Part shown: positions 1 through 8,685 of the stretch, one piece after another
Numbering within the stretch: the first letter of the stretch is position 1
Layout of the letters: the number at the start of each line of letters is the position of its first letter
Source of the DNA: RGIG9608 sp045612365
GTDB taxonomy: Bacteria > Bacteroidota > Bacteroidia > Bacteroidales > Paludibacteraceae
Length of the DNA stretch: 64,000 bases
NCBI GenBank assembly: GCA_045612365.1
Contig: JAZKYY010000008.1
Coordinates: 1 to 64,000, forward strand
Direction: 5' to 3'
The notes under the pieces: model-generated
The model's database searches: none
Seen by the model: the letters and a program-made list of their open reading frames with translations, nothing else
Told to the model about the DNA's origin: nothing
Translations under genes and position numbers: made by a program

Positions 1-1141
1 TAGTTTTTGGAGTAGTTTCGCCCCAAGCGTAGTAGTTGCCGTACTCCTCGGGTTTGGTGGCTCCTACGTTGCAGGTTGCCCATTTCAAACCACTTGATAG
101 ACCTAAATCTACATAAGCGTAGCCACTCTCGGTGCCAGAAGAAATTCTCCATTGTGCATAAAGTGTAATATTTCTTATCACCACTACACTCTCAGCAGGT
201 GCATAAGCAGCACCCTTGCCATCAGCAGAAGTATTCCACGATACAAACTCATGACTTGCATATCCAAAAGCATTTTCCTTAAATGTATAGCTACAGCCAT
301 AGCGTACAGTATCTACCGCCATAGTGCCAGTGCCACCATTCGGCATATAGGTAATGGTAAAAAGAAAATCAGAGTTAGGTTGGTCCGCTCCGCTACCGCC
401 TTTGGCTATGGTAATCACCGTACCATTGGCAAGTGTAAAGTAAACATTGTCGGCGTCTTGCGTTACGCTTTGGAACATAGAGTCGCCTGCATCGCCTTTG
501 TCTCCCTTTGCACCATTTTGGCCGTTTTCGCCATCTTCGCCTTTAGCTTTGCCAAGTTGCGTCCAAGTGTTGCCATTGTCGTAAGAAATCCACCAGTAGT
601 CGTTTTCTATTTTTAGCTGTGGTGTTACGCCATTTTGGCCATTAGAGCCGTTTTGTCCGTTTTCGCCATTGGCTCCGTCTTTTCCGCTTACGGGGAGTTT
701 GTTGCCGTCGGCATCGAGTAGCCATTCGCCATCGAGCGTCCAATAATATACGCCATCGGTGTATTTAGCTACGCCCACAATAGGAGAAGTTCCGTTTTGT
801 CCGTTAGCACCATTCTGTCCATCTTTGCCATCCTTGCCGTGATAGATGATTATCGGGTCGTGGTTGCTAAACGTAATGGTGAAACCTATTTCCACTCCGC
901 CTTCCATCACAGGAGTGATAGAGGTGATTGCGTCATTACTTTCAAACACATTCACAATGGTTTGTAGCGATGAAATGTTCGTATTGGCTTGAGCACACCA
1001 TTTTTCAAGGGCGTCGATGCGAGCTTCATTTTGGGTTACGTTCCGCCAAAGCGAGTTGAGCATATCCATTTCATCGTCGTTGTTGCACGCAGTAGCAAAA
1101 AGTACAAAGGCAAGCGTAAGAAGTTTAATTGTTGTTTTCAT
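1..1141 (-). CDS. DUF4988/collagen-like surface lipoprotein, 3' end outside window
   Basis: The frame is open from an ATG at 1139-1141 to the window edge, about 380 residues without a stop. It starts with a lipoprotein signal (MKTTIKLL..., FATAC with Cys19). A helical segment is followed by a DUF4988-like motif (ITSITPVMEGG, then HGKDGKDG). Two stretches of collagen-like G-x-N/K-G repeats follow. Next comes an InlB/Flg_new-like repeat of about 70 residues that ends ITLYAQW, and the frame leaves the window in a motif typical of Bacteroidota 'fibrobacter major paralogous'-like domains (YVDLGLSSGLKWATCNVGA). The domain order fits an exported surface lipoprotein; its ligand or function is unknown. 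It lies 14 nt downstream of the small lipoprotein gene at 1156-1398 and is probably co-transcribed with it. GC content looks higher than in the genes to the right. Confidence 0.85.
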   Translation of the reverse strand, partial: MKTTIKLLTLAFVLFATACNNDDEMDMLNSLWRNVTQNEARIDALEKWCAQANTNISSLQTIVNVFESNDAITSITPVMEGGVEIGFTITFSNHDPIIIYHGKDGKDGQNGANGQNGTSPIVGVAKYTDGVYYWTLDGEWLLDADGNKLPVSGKDGANGENGQNGSNGQNGVTPQLKIENDYWWISYDNGNTWTQLGKAKGEDGENGQNGAKGDKGDAGDSMFQSVTQDADNVYFTLANGTVITIAKGGSGADQPNSDFLFTITYMPNGGTGTMAVDTVRYGCSYTFKENAFGYASHEFVSWNTSADGKGAAYAPAESVVVIRNITLYAQWRISSGTESGYAYVDLGLSSGLKWATCNVGATKPEEYGNYYAWGETTPKT

Positions 1142-1155
1142 CTTCTCATTAGTTA

Positions 1156-1398
1156 TTATTTGTTGTTGTCATTTTTTAATAAACAATCTACATCGGCAGA
1201 TTTTTCTTCGAAAATTCTCACTTCGTTGTACTTGCTAAACACCGCTTCGGCTTCCATGCGGGTCATCCACTGATAGGTAACAATTTCCGTCTCACCTATT
1301 TTGTACATCACTTTTTGGCAAGCAGGTTTCTCCTTGCTGCAACTTGCGAGGGTTGCTACGGCAATCACCATCGCACCTAAAAAAAATCGTTTTTTCAT
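1156..1398 (-). CDS. small lipoprotein of unknown function
   Basis: This 80-residue product starts MKKRFFLGAMVIAVA and has a lipobox (TLASC) near residue 20, so it should be lipid-anchored in the envelope. The mature part is about 60 residues, polar, with two further Cys and no domain I recognise. It is the first gene of a leftward pair with the collagen-like lipoprotein at 1-1141 (gap 14 nt). The pair is preceded by a leader of nearly 400 nt. Reality as a gene is supported by the clean signal peptide and by the operon spacing. Confidence 0.75.
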   Translation of the reverse strand: MKKRFFLGAMVIAVATLASCSKEKPACQKVMYKIGETEIVTYQWMTRMEAEAVFSKYNEVRIFEEKSADVDCLLKNDNNK

Positions 1399-1796
1399 TT
1401 TCTAAAAATTTTAAATTATTAAATCCATATTTATTTGCATCTAAATTGAGTTCGAGTATGTACATAAAAAGAGCGTGGTGCTTTGCTTTTTATTTGGAAC
1501 CTTAGGATTTAACTGGACTACCTCTCTCACCAAACTACGAACAAGCCCACGCAATCGCTTACGTGAACGCTTTTGGCTTTTTGTTCTTGGTGAGAAACTC
1601 TTAAAAGTGTCCAGTTTTTAAGGTTCCAAGTTTATTAGCTAAACGTTATTTTCAATATATTTTCAAGATGTACACACTTTTTTAAAGTGTTATTTCTTCA
1701 TAGGCAAAAATGTTTTATAAAGTAACTAAACTATGTTTTTTATAACTATAATCAAACTCAAACTTTTCGAGAGGCAAAGTTAAGTTTTTCTGAACT
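1399..1796. other. 398-nt gene-free leader region
   Basis: No ORF of credible length lies here on either strand. It holds a leftward promoter-like element at 1775-1805 and a long imperfect inverted repeat at 1494-1629. A leftward transcript from about 1768 would carry roughly 370 nt of untranslated leader before the small lipoprotein start at 1398, which is unusually long for this genome. Confidence 0.6.
1494..1629. repeat. 136-nt imperfect inverted repeat able to form a long multi-segment hairpin
   Basis: Arms pair in four nested blocks: 1494-1504 with 1619-1629 (11/11, TTGGAACCTTA), 1511-1518 with 1609-1616 (8/8), 1525-1533 with 1587-1595 (9/9, TCTCACCAA) and 1539-1544 with 1581-1586 (6/6). 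A short apical stem is possible at 1548-1551/1562-1565. A 6-bp direct repeat TTTATT flanks it (1489-1494 and 1631-1636). GCGTGG at 1473-1478 is complementary to CCACGC in the apical region (1547-1552), so an alternative pairing exists. It could be a structured 5' leader RNA of the lipoprotein operon or a MITE-like mobile palindrome. No protein is encoded in it. Confidence 0.7.
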
Positions 1797-1805
1797 TCAG
1801 TACAA
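1775..1805 (-). promoter_or_regulatory. Bacteroidota-type promoter for the lipoprotein operon
   Basis: On the minus strand TTG (1805-1803), a 20-nt spacer and TAACTTTG (1782-1775) match the Bacteroidota -33/-7 consensus. It sits at the 3' end of the creatininase gene and would start transcription near 1768. Confidence 0.55.
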
Positions 1806-2561
1806 GTCGTCGGCTTCGATGAGCTCTTGCAGCAACTTCACAATGCGCTGCACCAATGCTTCGGCATAGGTCTTACCTTTTTCGGCTGTAGCTTTGCGTG
1901 GGTCGCCTATTCCAGTATCGGAGGTTACCTTAACCCAGTTACGAGGCACCCAAGCCGTTTTTTCGTTGAGCGACGACAGTGCAAACGGCCGAGCCGAGCC
2001 ACTTCCTGCATCGGAAAGATTGACCAATTCAGGACAGTAGTGCATCATCACCGAAGTTTCCAACTCGCCTGCATGATCGTCCTTTTCCTCAAAAAAACCA
2101 GTTGGCGGCACTATGGTGTACCACTCAGTGGAAGCAATCAAAAAGTCGGGATAGTCCACCGCCAAATCGCGAATCATGCTTTTGAAAGAGTTGCCCCCAT
2201 GTCCGTTAACAATGAGCAACTTACGCAACCCTTGATGGTGAAGTGAAGCCACCAAATCCGCAAGTATGGCACGTTGCGTTTCGTAGCGATAATGAACGCA
2301 GAACTTCAAATCGCGCTGCCCAGGATTTTGCGCACCCATGGCTACAGGCGGAAGAACCATCACTCGTTTGGAGGTTGCTTCATAAAGTTTATTTGCCGCA
2401 TCGAGCGCAACTTGCTGAGAAAGAATGCAATCCGTCAGATAAGGCAAATGTAGGTTATGCGGTTCGGTAGCACCCCAAGGCAAAATTGCCATTTCGTAAA
2501 CTTCATTTCTTACCTTTCCGTAAGGTGTTACCGATAGATCAATTCCAATTTTTTTATTCAT
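1797..2561 (-). CDS. creatininase-family metal-dependent amidohydrolase
   Basis: The 254-residue product carries the family's metal and catalytic motifs: E33-P-H35...H38 with D44 (LPWGATEPHNLHLP then TD), NGHGGN at 119-124 and HAGELETS at 163-170. Creatininase-fold enzymes hydrolyse amide bonds at a two-metal site; members include creatinine amidohydrolase, the FAPy deformylase and MftE. The real substrate here is not visible from sequence and creatinine is unlikely to be assumed safely. No signal peptide, so cytoplasmic. Its start overlaps the 3' end of the YhcH-family gene by 8 nt, pointing to translational coupling and possibly a shared sugar or amide catabolic role. Confidence 0.85.
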   Translation of the reverse strand: MNKKIGIDLSVTPYGKVRNEVYEMAILPWGATEPHNLHLPYLTDCILSQQVALDAANKLYEATSKRVMVLPPVAMGAQNPGQRDLKFCVHYRYETQRAILADLVASLHHQGLRKLLIVNGHGGNSFKSMIRDLAVDYPDFLIASTEWYTIVPPTGFFEEKDDHAGELETSVMMHYCPELVNLSDAGSGSARPFALSSLNEKTAWVPRNWVKVTSDTGIGDPRKATAEKGKTYAEALVQRIVKLLQELIEADDLY

Positions 2562-3006
2562 ATATTTTTACTTTTGCTATAAGTTTTCTCAAAGTTCCAT
2601 TTCCAAGAATTGGTGCATGAGCATCTTCGGGGAAAACCACCAAAAACTCACCCACCTTAACATCCATAACCGTTGATGGCGCCTCACGATAAAGCGCAAA
2701 ATCATTTTCCACATCGAAAGCACCATCCGAGGCAGAGCAATCGCACAAAGCTTTCCAACCGATTCTCTCGGTTGCAGAGAGCGGAATATGTACGTCAATG
2801 TAATCGCGATGCACCTCAAGAGGTTGTTTTTCTTCGTTCACCAAAGTAGCTTCCACATTGTTAATAAATAGGTCGCTACCTTTAAGTTCAATGCGACCCA
2901 AATCGTGATGCAACAAATCATTGCTCTTCACAAAAACAAACAACTCACTAAAAAGCGGATGCAAAGCGTTTATTCTGTCGCTATCTTTCAAATTTCCAAG
3001 TATCAT
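2554..3006 (-). CDS. YhcH/YjgK/YiaL (DUF386) family protein
   Basis: The 150-residue product has the cupin-like family layout: MILGNL start, the HRDYIDVHIPL segment, and a C-terminal segment ending FPEDAHAPILGNG. Known relatives are E. coli YhcH (encoded with sialic-acid catabolism genes), YiaL and the EbgC subunit; they are thought to act on sugar anomers or to bind metal and sugar acids. It is 9 nt downstream of the CCA-adding enzyme gene and overlaps the creatininase gene, so it may be in a four-gene leftward run starting at nrdJ. The link to sialic acid is only suggestive: the kelch/symporter fusion lies at the far end of the window. Confidence 0.88.
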   Translation of the reverse strand: MILGNLKDSDRINALHPLFSELFVFVKSNDLLHHDLGRIELKGSDLFINNVEATLVNEEKQPLEVHRDYIDVHIPLSATERIGWKALCDCSASDGAFDVENDFALYREAPSTVMDVKVGEFLVVFPEDAHAPILGNGTLRKLIAKVKIYE

Positions 3007-3015
3007 TTTCTATTT

Positions 3016-4410
3016 TTATTCTTTCTTAAAATTTTTCATCATAAAATCATAAGCAGCTTCGCGCTCGTTTGGAATTTTTCCGTCGAGAATAGCATCTTTT
3101 ATTGCCATTTTTATTTCTCCCACTAAAGCACAAGGCGGCAACGAAAAAATCTGCATAATCTCCTCTCCCGAAATTGGTGGCTGAAAATTGCGAATACGGT
3201 CTTTTTCCTCAATCGTTTTCAGCTTCTGACGCACCGTCTGAAAATTATTCATAAAACGCTCCACCTTTTCCTTATTACCAGATGTTATATCCGCCTCACA
3301 AAGCATCATAAGCGAATCGATATCGTTGCCTGCATCGAAAAGCAAGCGACGCACTGCCGAGTCGGTTACAACGTCCTCGCTCAACACGATTGGGCGCATG
3401 TGGAGTTCTACCATTTTACGCACAAACTTCATGGGCTCTCCCATTGGGAGTTTCATTCTACGAAAAATAGAAGGAATCATTTTGGCCCCAACAAAATCGT
3501 GATTACGGAAAGTCCAACCTTGCTTTTCGAACCATTGTTTTGTACGAGGCTTGCCCACATCGTGGAAAAGCGCCGCCCAACGCAACCACAAATCGTTGGT
3601 TTGCGTAGCAATCTTGTCCAACACCTTCAGTGTATGGATGAAATTATCTTTATGTCCTACACCATTTTTTCTATCAATACCCTTTAACGCATTGAGTTCA
3701 GGCAGAATAAGTTCGAGCAAACCACTTTTTTCCAAAAGCAAAAATCCAATCGATGGTTTTTCCGATTGCATTATTTTATTCAACTCCGAAAGTATTCTCT
3801 CTTGAGTGATAATTTTTATTCGTTCCTTATTAGCAACAATGGCAGCAAAGGTTTCGGTTTCAATAAAAAATCCTAATTGCGTAGCAAAACGTATTGCCCG
3901 AAGCATACGCAATGGGTCGTCGGAAAAAGTAACATTAGGATCAAGTGGAGTACGAATTATTCTGTTTTCCAAGTCGCGCTGCCCACAAAAAGGGTCAACA
4001 AGCGTTCCCCAAGTTTCACTATTCAACCCAATTGCCAATGCGTTGATGGTGAAGTCCCGACGATTTTGATCGTCTTCAATCGTACCCTCCTCCACCTGCG
4101 GATTGCGTGAATCACGATTGTACGACTCTTTACGAGCACCTACAAACTCCAATTCCAAATCGCCTTTTTTCACCTGCGCTGTGCCGAAGGTTTTGAACAC
4201 AGCCAAACTTGCTCCCTTCCCCAGACGCTTTGCCACCTGCTCCGCAAAAAGCACTCCACTACCCTTAACCACCACATCGATATCTTTGGTAGGACGCTGA
4301 AGAAGCAAATCGCGCACATAGCCACCAATCAAAAAACATGGCATTTGCATTTGATCGGCAACCTCGCCCAAAAGACGAAAAATAGGTTTATCTAAATCTT
4401 TTTGTGTCAT
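3016..4410 (-). CDS. cca: CCA-adding enzyme / poly(A) polymerase family, with HD domain
   Basis: A class II tRNA nucleotidyltransferase of 464 residues. Visible motifs: GGYVRD at 29-34 and DIDV at 43-46 (nucleotidyltransferase metal site), RRDFTINALA at 117-126, DPLRMLRAIRFA at 165-176 and an HD phosphohydrolase dyad at 283-284 (FHDVGKPRT). It would add or repair the 3' CCA of tRNAs; the tRNA-Lys gene in this window lacks an encoded CCA and needs it. An upstream in-frame start would overlap nrdJ by 77 nt; the ATG at 4408-4410, 7 nt after the nrdJ stop, is preferred because it places the GGYVRD motif at the usual distance. Confidence 0.92.
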   Translation of the reverse strand: MTQKDLDKPIFRLLGEVADQMQMPCFLIGGYVRDLLLQRPTKDIDVVVKGSGVLFAEQVAKRLGKGASLAVFKTFGTAQVKKGDLELEFVGARKESYNRDSRNPQVEEGTIEDDQNRRDFTINALAIGLNSETWGTLVDPFCGQRDLENRIIRTPLDPNVTFSDDPLRMLRAIRFATQLGFFIETETFAAIVANKERIKIITQERILSELNKIMQSEKPSIGFLLLEKSGLLELILPELNALKGIDRKNGVGHKDNFIHTLKVLDKIATQTNDLWLRWAALFHDVGKPRTKQWFEKQGWTFRNHDFVGAKMIPSIFRRMKLPMGEPMKFVRKMVELHMRPIVLSEDVVTDSAVRRLLFDAGNDIDSLMMLCEADITSGNKEKVERFMNNFQTVRQKLKTIEEKDRIRNFQPPISGEEIMQIFSLPPCALVGEIKMAIKDAILDGKIPNEREAAYDFMMKNFKKE

Positions 4411-4417
4411 CTCTTTT

Positions 4418-6964
4418 TTATCCTCCACATTTGGAGAAACCACAGTTTTGACAAATGAAGCATCCGTCCTGAATAATGATACTTTCTTCTCCACATTCCG
4501 GACACTTCTGACCTTTTATTTGTGTTCCATCTGGAATGTAGCGTTTGAGAGCTTTTTCTACACCTGCTGTCCAGTTGTTAATGGTTTCACTATCGAGCTG
4601 AAGGCCATCAACCAACTTCACTACTTGGTCAATAGGCATTCCGTAACGCAAAACTCCGGAAATAAGTTTTGCATAGTTCCAATAAATGGGATCAAACTTA
4701 TAGGACAAACCTTCGATTGTGATTTTATAACCACGCTTGTTGGTAAACTGAAAATCGTAACGACTCTTTCCGTCTTCATCAGTATTTTTAATAATCTTAC
4801 CTTTTTCAACTGATTTAGGAAGAATAATACCTTCTTCTTCATCGTTAAGTCCTGTAAAGATTTCGTATGGTTTTCCGTCTTGCAAACCTACAAAAGCGAT
4901 CCATTTCTCTTTCTTGTTTTGGAAGCGAACAACATCGCACTCCAACTCCTTCGGGCGAACAAAATGCTTATCAGAATAGCAAAAACATTTTTGTTTATCA
5001 TCTTTTTTATTGTCCTTGCTTGCCGAAACAAGAACTCCCGAACGACAACCATCACGATAAACAGTAACTCCCTTACAACCGCATCTCCAAGCTTCGGCAT
5101 AAAGTTCTGCCACCAACTCTTCTGTAGCAGATGCAGGAAGATTTATGGTTACACTGATAGAATGATCGACCCACTTTTGAATGCGACCTTGCATTCTAAC
5201 CTTCATTACCCAATCTACATCGTTGGCTGTTGCCTTGTAATAGGGAGATTTTGCAACCAATTCATCCAACTCTTCTTGTGCGAAATTTTGCCGAGGATCG
5301 TAACCATTTTTACTCATCCAAAGCATAAATTTATGATGGAAAACAATATATTCTTCAAACGAATCACCGTTCTGATCGACATAATCAACGCGAACATTTA
5401 CGTCATTTGGATTTACTTTTCTGCGTCGCTTATAAACTGGCATAAATGCAGGTTCAATACCCGAAGTAGTTTGCGTCATGATACTTGTTGTACCCGTTGG
5501 AGCAATAGTCAAACAAGCAATGTTGCGACGTCCGTACTGCTTCATATCTTCATAAAGTTGAGCATCAGCATCTTTCAAACGAAGAATAAACGGATTATTT
5601 TTCTCAAGTTCGGCATCAAAAATTGCAAAAGCACCACGCTCCTTGGCCATCTCCACCGAAGATCTATACGCCTCCAACGCTATTGTTTTATGGATATTTT
5701 CCGAAAAATCAATTGCTTCTTCGCTTCCATAACGCAACCCCAAAGCGGCTAACATATCACCTTCAGCAGTTATTCCCACCCCTGTTCTTCGACCTTTTAT
5801 TGTTTTATCTTTGATTTTCAACCAAAGCTCGTATTCGGTATTTTTTATCGTATCATCTTCTGGATCCGATGCAATTTTTTCTAAAATAGCATCGATTTTT
5901 TCCATTTCCAAATCAATGATATCGTCCATAATGCGTTGAGCCTTTTGAACATGATCTCTGAACAAATCAAAGTTAAACTTAGCCGAAGAAGTAAACGGAT
6001 TTTCGACATAAGAATAAAGATTTATCGCCAACAAACGACAGCTATCATAAGGACAAAGCGGAATCTCGCCACAAGGATTTGTTGAAACAGTTTTATACCC
6101 ATAATCGGCATAACAATCTGGAATTGATTCTCTTGTGATAGTATCCCAAAACAAAACTCCAGGTTCGGCACTTTGCCAAGCATTGTGAATGATTTTTTTC
6201 CAAAGAGCAGAAGCATCAACTGATTTTTTGTACAACGGAGTTTTTGCATCAATTGGATATTGCTGTACGTATTCTTCTCCAGATAGCGCCGCCTGCATAA
6301 AATCATCGTGCAACTTAACCGAAATGTTTGCTCCTGTGATTTTACCTTGCTCAAGTTTAGCATCTATAAATTTTTCAGAATCTGGATGTTTTATTGACAC
6401 TGAAAGCATCAAAGCTCCACGACGACCACCTTGAGCCACCTCGCGGGTAGAATTTGAATAACGAACCATAAATGGCACAATTCCGGTAGAAGTAAGAGCC
6501 GAATTTTTCACAGGAGAACCCTCTGGACGGATATGAGACAAATCATGACCAACACCGCCACGACGTTTCATCAACTGCACTTGCTCTTCATCCAACTTGA
6601 TAATTCCACCATAAGAATCAGCATTTTTGGTAAAACCTATCACAAAACAATTTGAAAGCGAAGCAATCTGATGTTTGTTACCAATTCCTGTCATTGGACT
6701 TCCTTGAGGAACTATGTATTTGAAATTTTTGAACAAATCGAACAACTCTTGTTCCGAAAGTGGGTTTTTGTATTTTTTCTCGATACGAGCAATTTCTTTT
6801 GCCAAACGCCAATGCATATCATCGGGTGTTTTCTCGTACAAATTACCATCAGAATCTTTCAACGCATATTTATTCACCCAAACTTGAGCCGCCAAACTGT
6901 CGCCACCAAAATATTCTAATGATGCAGACAACGCCTCTTCTTCCAAATATATTTTTTCTTCCAT
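4418..6964 (-). CDS. nrdJ: adenosylcobalamin-dependent (class II) ribonucleotide reductase
   Basis: The 848-residue enzyme makes deoxyribonucleotides using a B12-derived radical, so it works without oxygen. The signature is clear: redox Cys106 (LSNCF), the radical site N296-P-C298-G-E300, a second redox Cys309 (DSCR) and PTGTTSIM in the phosphate loop. A C-terminal zinc ribbon (CPECG...CxxCG...) ends the protein, as in the NrdJ subgroup of about 850 residues. It heads a leftward run with cca 7 nt behind it. No cobalamin riboswitch is visible in the 194 nt upstream. Confidence 0.97.
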   Translation of the reverse strand: MEEKIYLEEEALSASLEYFGGDSLAAQVWVNKYALKDSDGNLYEKTPDDMHWRLAKEIARIEKKYKNPLSEQELFDLFKNFKYIVPQGSPMTGIGNKHQIASLSNCFVIGFTKNADSYGGIIKLDEEQVQLMKRRGGVGHDLSHIRPEGSPVKNSALTSTGIVPFMVRYSNSTREVAQGGRRGALMLSVSIKHPDSEKFIDAKLEQGKITGANISVKLHDDFMQAALSGEEYVQQYPIDAKTPLYKKSVDASALWKKIIHNAWQSAEPGVLFWDTITRESIPDCYADYGYKTVSTNPCGEIPLCPYDSCRLLAINLYSYVENPFTSSAKFNFDLFRDHVQKAQRIMDDIIDLEMEKIDAILEKIASDPEDDTIKNTEYELWLKIKDKTIKGRRTGVGITAEGDMLAALGLRYGSEEAIDFSENIHKTIALEAYRSSVEMAKERGAFAIFDAELEKNNPFILRLKDADAQLYEDMKQYGRRNIACLTIAPTGTTSIMTQTTSGIEPAFMPVYKRRRKVNPNDVNVRVDYVDQNGDSFEEYIVFHHKFMLWMSKNGYDPRQNFAQEELDELVAKSPYYKATANDVDWVMKVRMQGRIQKWVDHSISVTINLPASATEELVAELYAEAWRCGCKGVTVYRDGCRSGVLVSASKDNKKDDKQKCFCYSDKHFVRPKELECDVVRFQNKKEKWIAFVGLQDGKPYEIFTGLNDEEEGIILPKSVEKGKIIKNTDEDGKSRYDFQFTNKRGYKITIEGLSYKFDPIYWNYAKLISGVLRYGMPIDQVVKLVDGLQLDSETINNWTAGVEKALKRYIPDGTQIKGQKCPECGEESIIIQDGCFICQNCGFSKCGG

Positions 6965-7158
6965 TATGATGTATTTTTATAATCTACAATTAACGAAAAT
7001 TACCCAAAAAGAAAACTCAAATTTCTAACCGCCAAACAGTTAAAAATCAAAAAGAATTAAAAAGTTATCTTTTTAGCAATATCACAAAGAAAAGACAAAT
7101 ATCTTTTTCTGCAAACAAATAAAAAAGAAAGTTATGAACAAAAAGAGAAGTCCTTGGC
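6965..7158. other. intergenic region upstream of nrdJ
   Basis: 194 AT-rich nt between the sulfatase stop and the nrdJ start. I see no TAnnTTTG box reading leftward, no strong hairpin and no cobalamin-riboswitch-like conserved core. Confidence 0.5.
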
Positions 7159-8673
7159 TTACATTTCGGGCAACGTAACCTCGAAATAAGGATTAGGCGT
7201 ATGTTCTTGATAAATAATCTGTTTCAGTTCCCGTACAATATCTGGATACTCTTCAGCAACATCATTGTCTTCATGCAAATCCAAAGACAAATTATATAAC
7301 TGGCAGATTCCATTTTTCACAATCAATTTCCAATCACCTTTACGAACCGCTATTTGGTTGGTTTCATTAAACTCCCAATAAAGAAAATCGTGTTTTTCTT
7401 GCGCTTTGTCATTGCCTAAAAGCGTATTTTTAAATGATACACCATCAAAACAATCACCCTCATTGTTCCTATTCAGATAATTATTCGGAAAGTTTTCATC
7501 TCCTAAAATATCACAAAACGTGGGCAAAACATCCCAAAAAGCAATAGGAGTATTATTAACACTTCCAGCAGGAATTTTTCCCTTCCAATAGGCTATAAAT
7601 GGCACACGAATCCCGCCTTCATGAGTTTGACGTTTTAGTCCCCGCAAAAGACCATCTCTGTTGAAGAAATGAGGATCCGCTCCTCCCTCTTCATGAGGGC
7701 CATTGTCCGACGAAAAAATCACCAATGTATTTTCTCCAAAACCTTTTTCTTCCAACTTTGCCAACACCTCTCCAACGTAAATATCCAAACGAGTAACCAT
7801 TGCTGCGAACTGAGCATGAGTATGACCAATAGCATTGTAGCGCGACCACTTATCGCCTCCATATTCGCCATCGGGTTTGAACTGACGCTTGTAACGCCTC
7901 AACAGTTTGTCATTAGGTTGTACAAGTTCGGCATGCGGAAGAGTATAAGTGAACAAGCCATAAAAAGGTTGACTATCTGATTGTTTTTCAATCCAATTTA
8001 GAGCTTCTTGATGAATCAGATCGGCAGAATACTGCTTACGCCTCAAATAGCCTTTTCCGTTCATCTCGCACTTTATATTTTGATTCATCAACACTCGAAT
8101 AGTTGCTGTATCACCTTTCGATTTTGAATATCGATTAAGAAAATTAGGGTAATACTGATGAGCAATAAACTGACAAATATATCCGTAAAATTCATCAACG
8201 CCACGCTTGTCGGGAGTACTTACAGAACCTTCATAACCTCCTGCCCACTTTCCAAACTGAGCCGTATTATAGCCGTTGAGTTTCATTACCTCAGGCAGCA
8301 CAATGTGCGAAGTATCCAACGGATGCTGACCCGAAACTGCAAAATCCGTATGCTTTCCATAAGCAACTTCTCCAGAACGATATTCTTTATTACCTCGAAT
8401 TTCACAATGTCCGGTATGTTGCCCCGTCATCAGAGATGCACGAGAAGGCGCACTCACAGGGCTACCCGCATAAGCTTGGGTAAAAAGCATTCCTTCTTCG
8501 GCCATTCGGTCCAAGTTTGGAGTAGAAATATATTTCTGCCCATAACAACCCAAATCGGCATAACCCATATCATCGCAAAGAATAAAAATGATATTAGGCT
8601 TAGAATCCAAGGTTTGCGAAGTAGCAACTGCACTTACCAACGAAGTTCCAAGTATCAACGGCAATTTTTTCAT
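7159..8673 (-). CDS. secreted S1-family sulfatase, Ser-type active site
   Basis: The 504-residue product has a cleavable signal peptide (MKKLPLILGTSLVSA, cut near residue 20) and the alkaline-phosphatase-like sulfatase fold. Metal ligands D34-D35 follow strand 1. The maturation motif reads S74-A-P-S-R78, so the formylglycine is made from Ser rather than Cys; that conversion needs an anaerobic sulfatase-maturing enzyme, which lies at 20579-21817. A second metal motif SSDNGPHEEGG is present mid-protein. It should remove sulfate from a glycan or mucin-type substrate in the periplasm; the exact sugar is not readable. It starts 12 nt after the reconstructed end of the broken barrel gene upstream, so the three genes from the FKBP onward were probably one operon. 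Confidence 0.93.
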   Translation of the reverse strand: MKKLPLILGTSLVSAVATSQTLDSKPNIIFILCDDMGYADLGCYGQKYISTPNLDRMAEEGMLFTQAYAGSPVSAPSRASLMTGQHTGHCEIRGNKEYRSGEVAYGKHTDFAVSGQHPLDTSHIVLPEVMKLNGYNTAQFGKWAGGYEGSVSTPDKRGVDEFYGYICQFIAHQYYPNFLNRYSKSKGDTATIRVLMNQNIKCEMNGKGYLRRKQYSADLIHQEALNWIEKQSDSQPFYGLFTYTLPHAELVQPNDKLLRRYKRQFKPDGEYGGDKWSRYNAIGHTHAQFAAMVTRLDIYVGEVLAKLEEKGFGENTLVIFSSDNGPHEEGGADPHFFNRDGLLRGLKRQTHEGGIRVPFIAYWKGKIPAGSVNNTPIAFWDVLPTFCDILGDENFPNNYLNRNNEGDCFDGVSFKNTLLGNDKAQEKHDFLYWEFNETNQIAVRKGDWKLIVKNGICQLYNLSLDLHEDNDVAEEYPDIVRELKQIIYQEHTPNPYFEVTLPEM

Positions 8674-8685
8674 TCGGTATTTTTT

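Noticed and set aside
1494..1629. Insertion sequence end or invertible promoter
   Set aside because: No transposase or site-specific recombinase gene in the window; only the inverted repeat itself can be supported.
4880..5752. 290-residue open frame on the plus strand
   Set aside because: Antisense shadow of nrdJ; composition is biased and no start signals or domain are seen.
6965..7158. Possible cobalamin riboswitch upstream of B12-dependent nrdJ
   Set aside because: Region is short and AT-rich; no conserved B12-box-like core or stacked hairpins visible.
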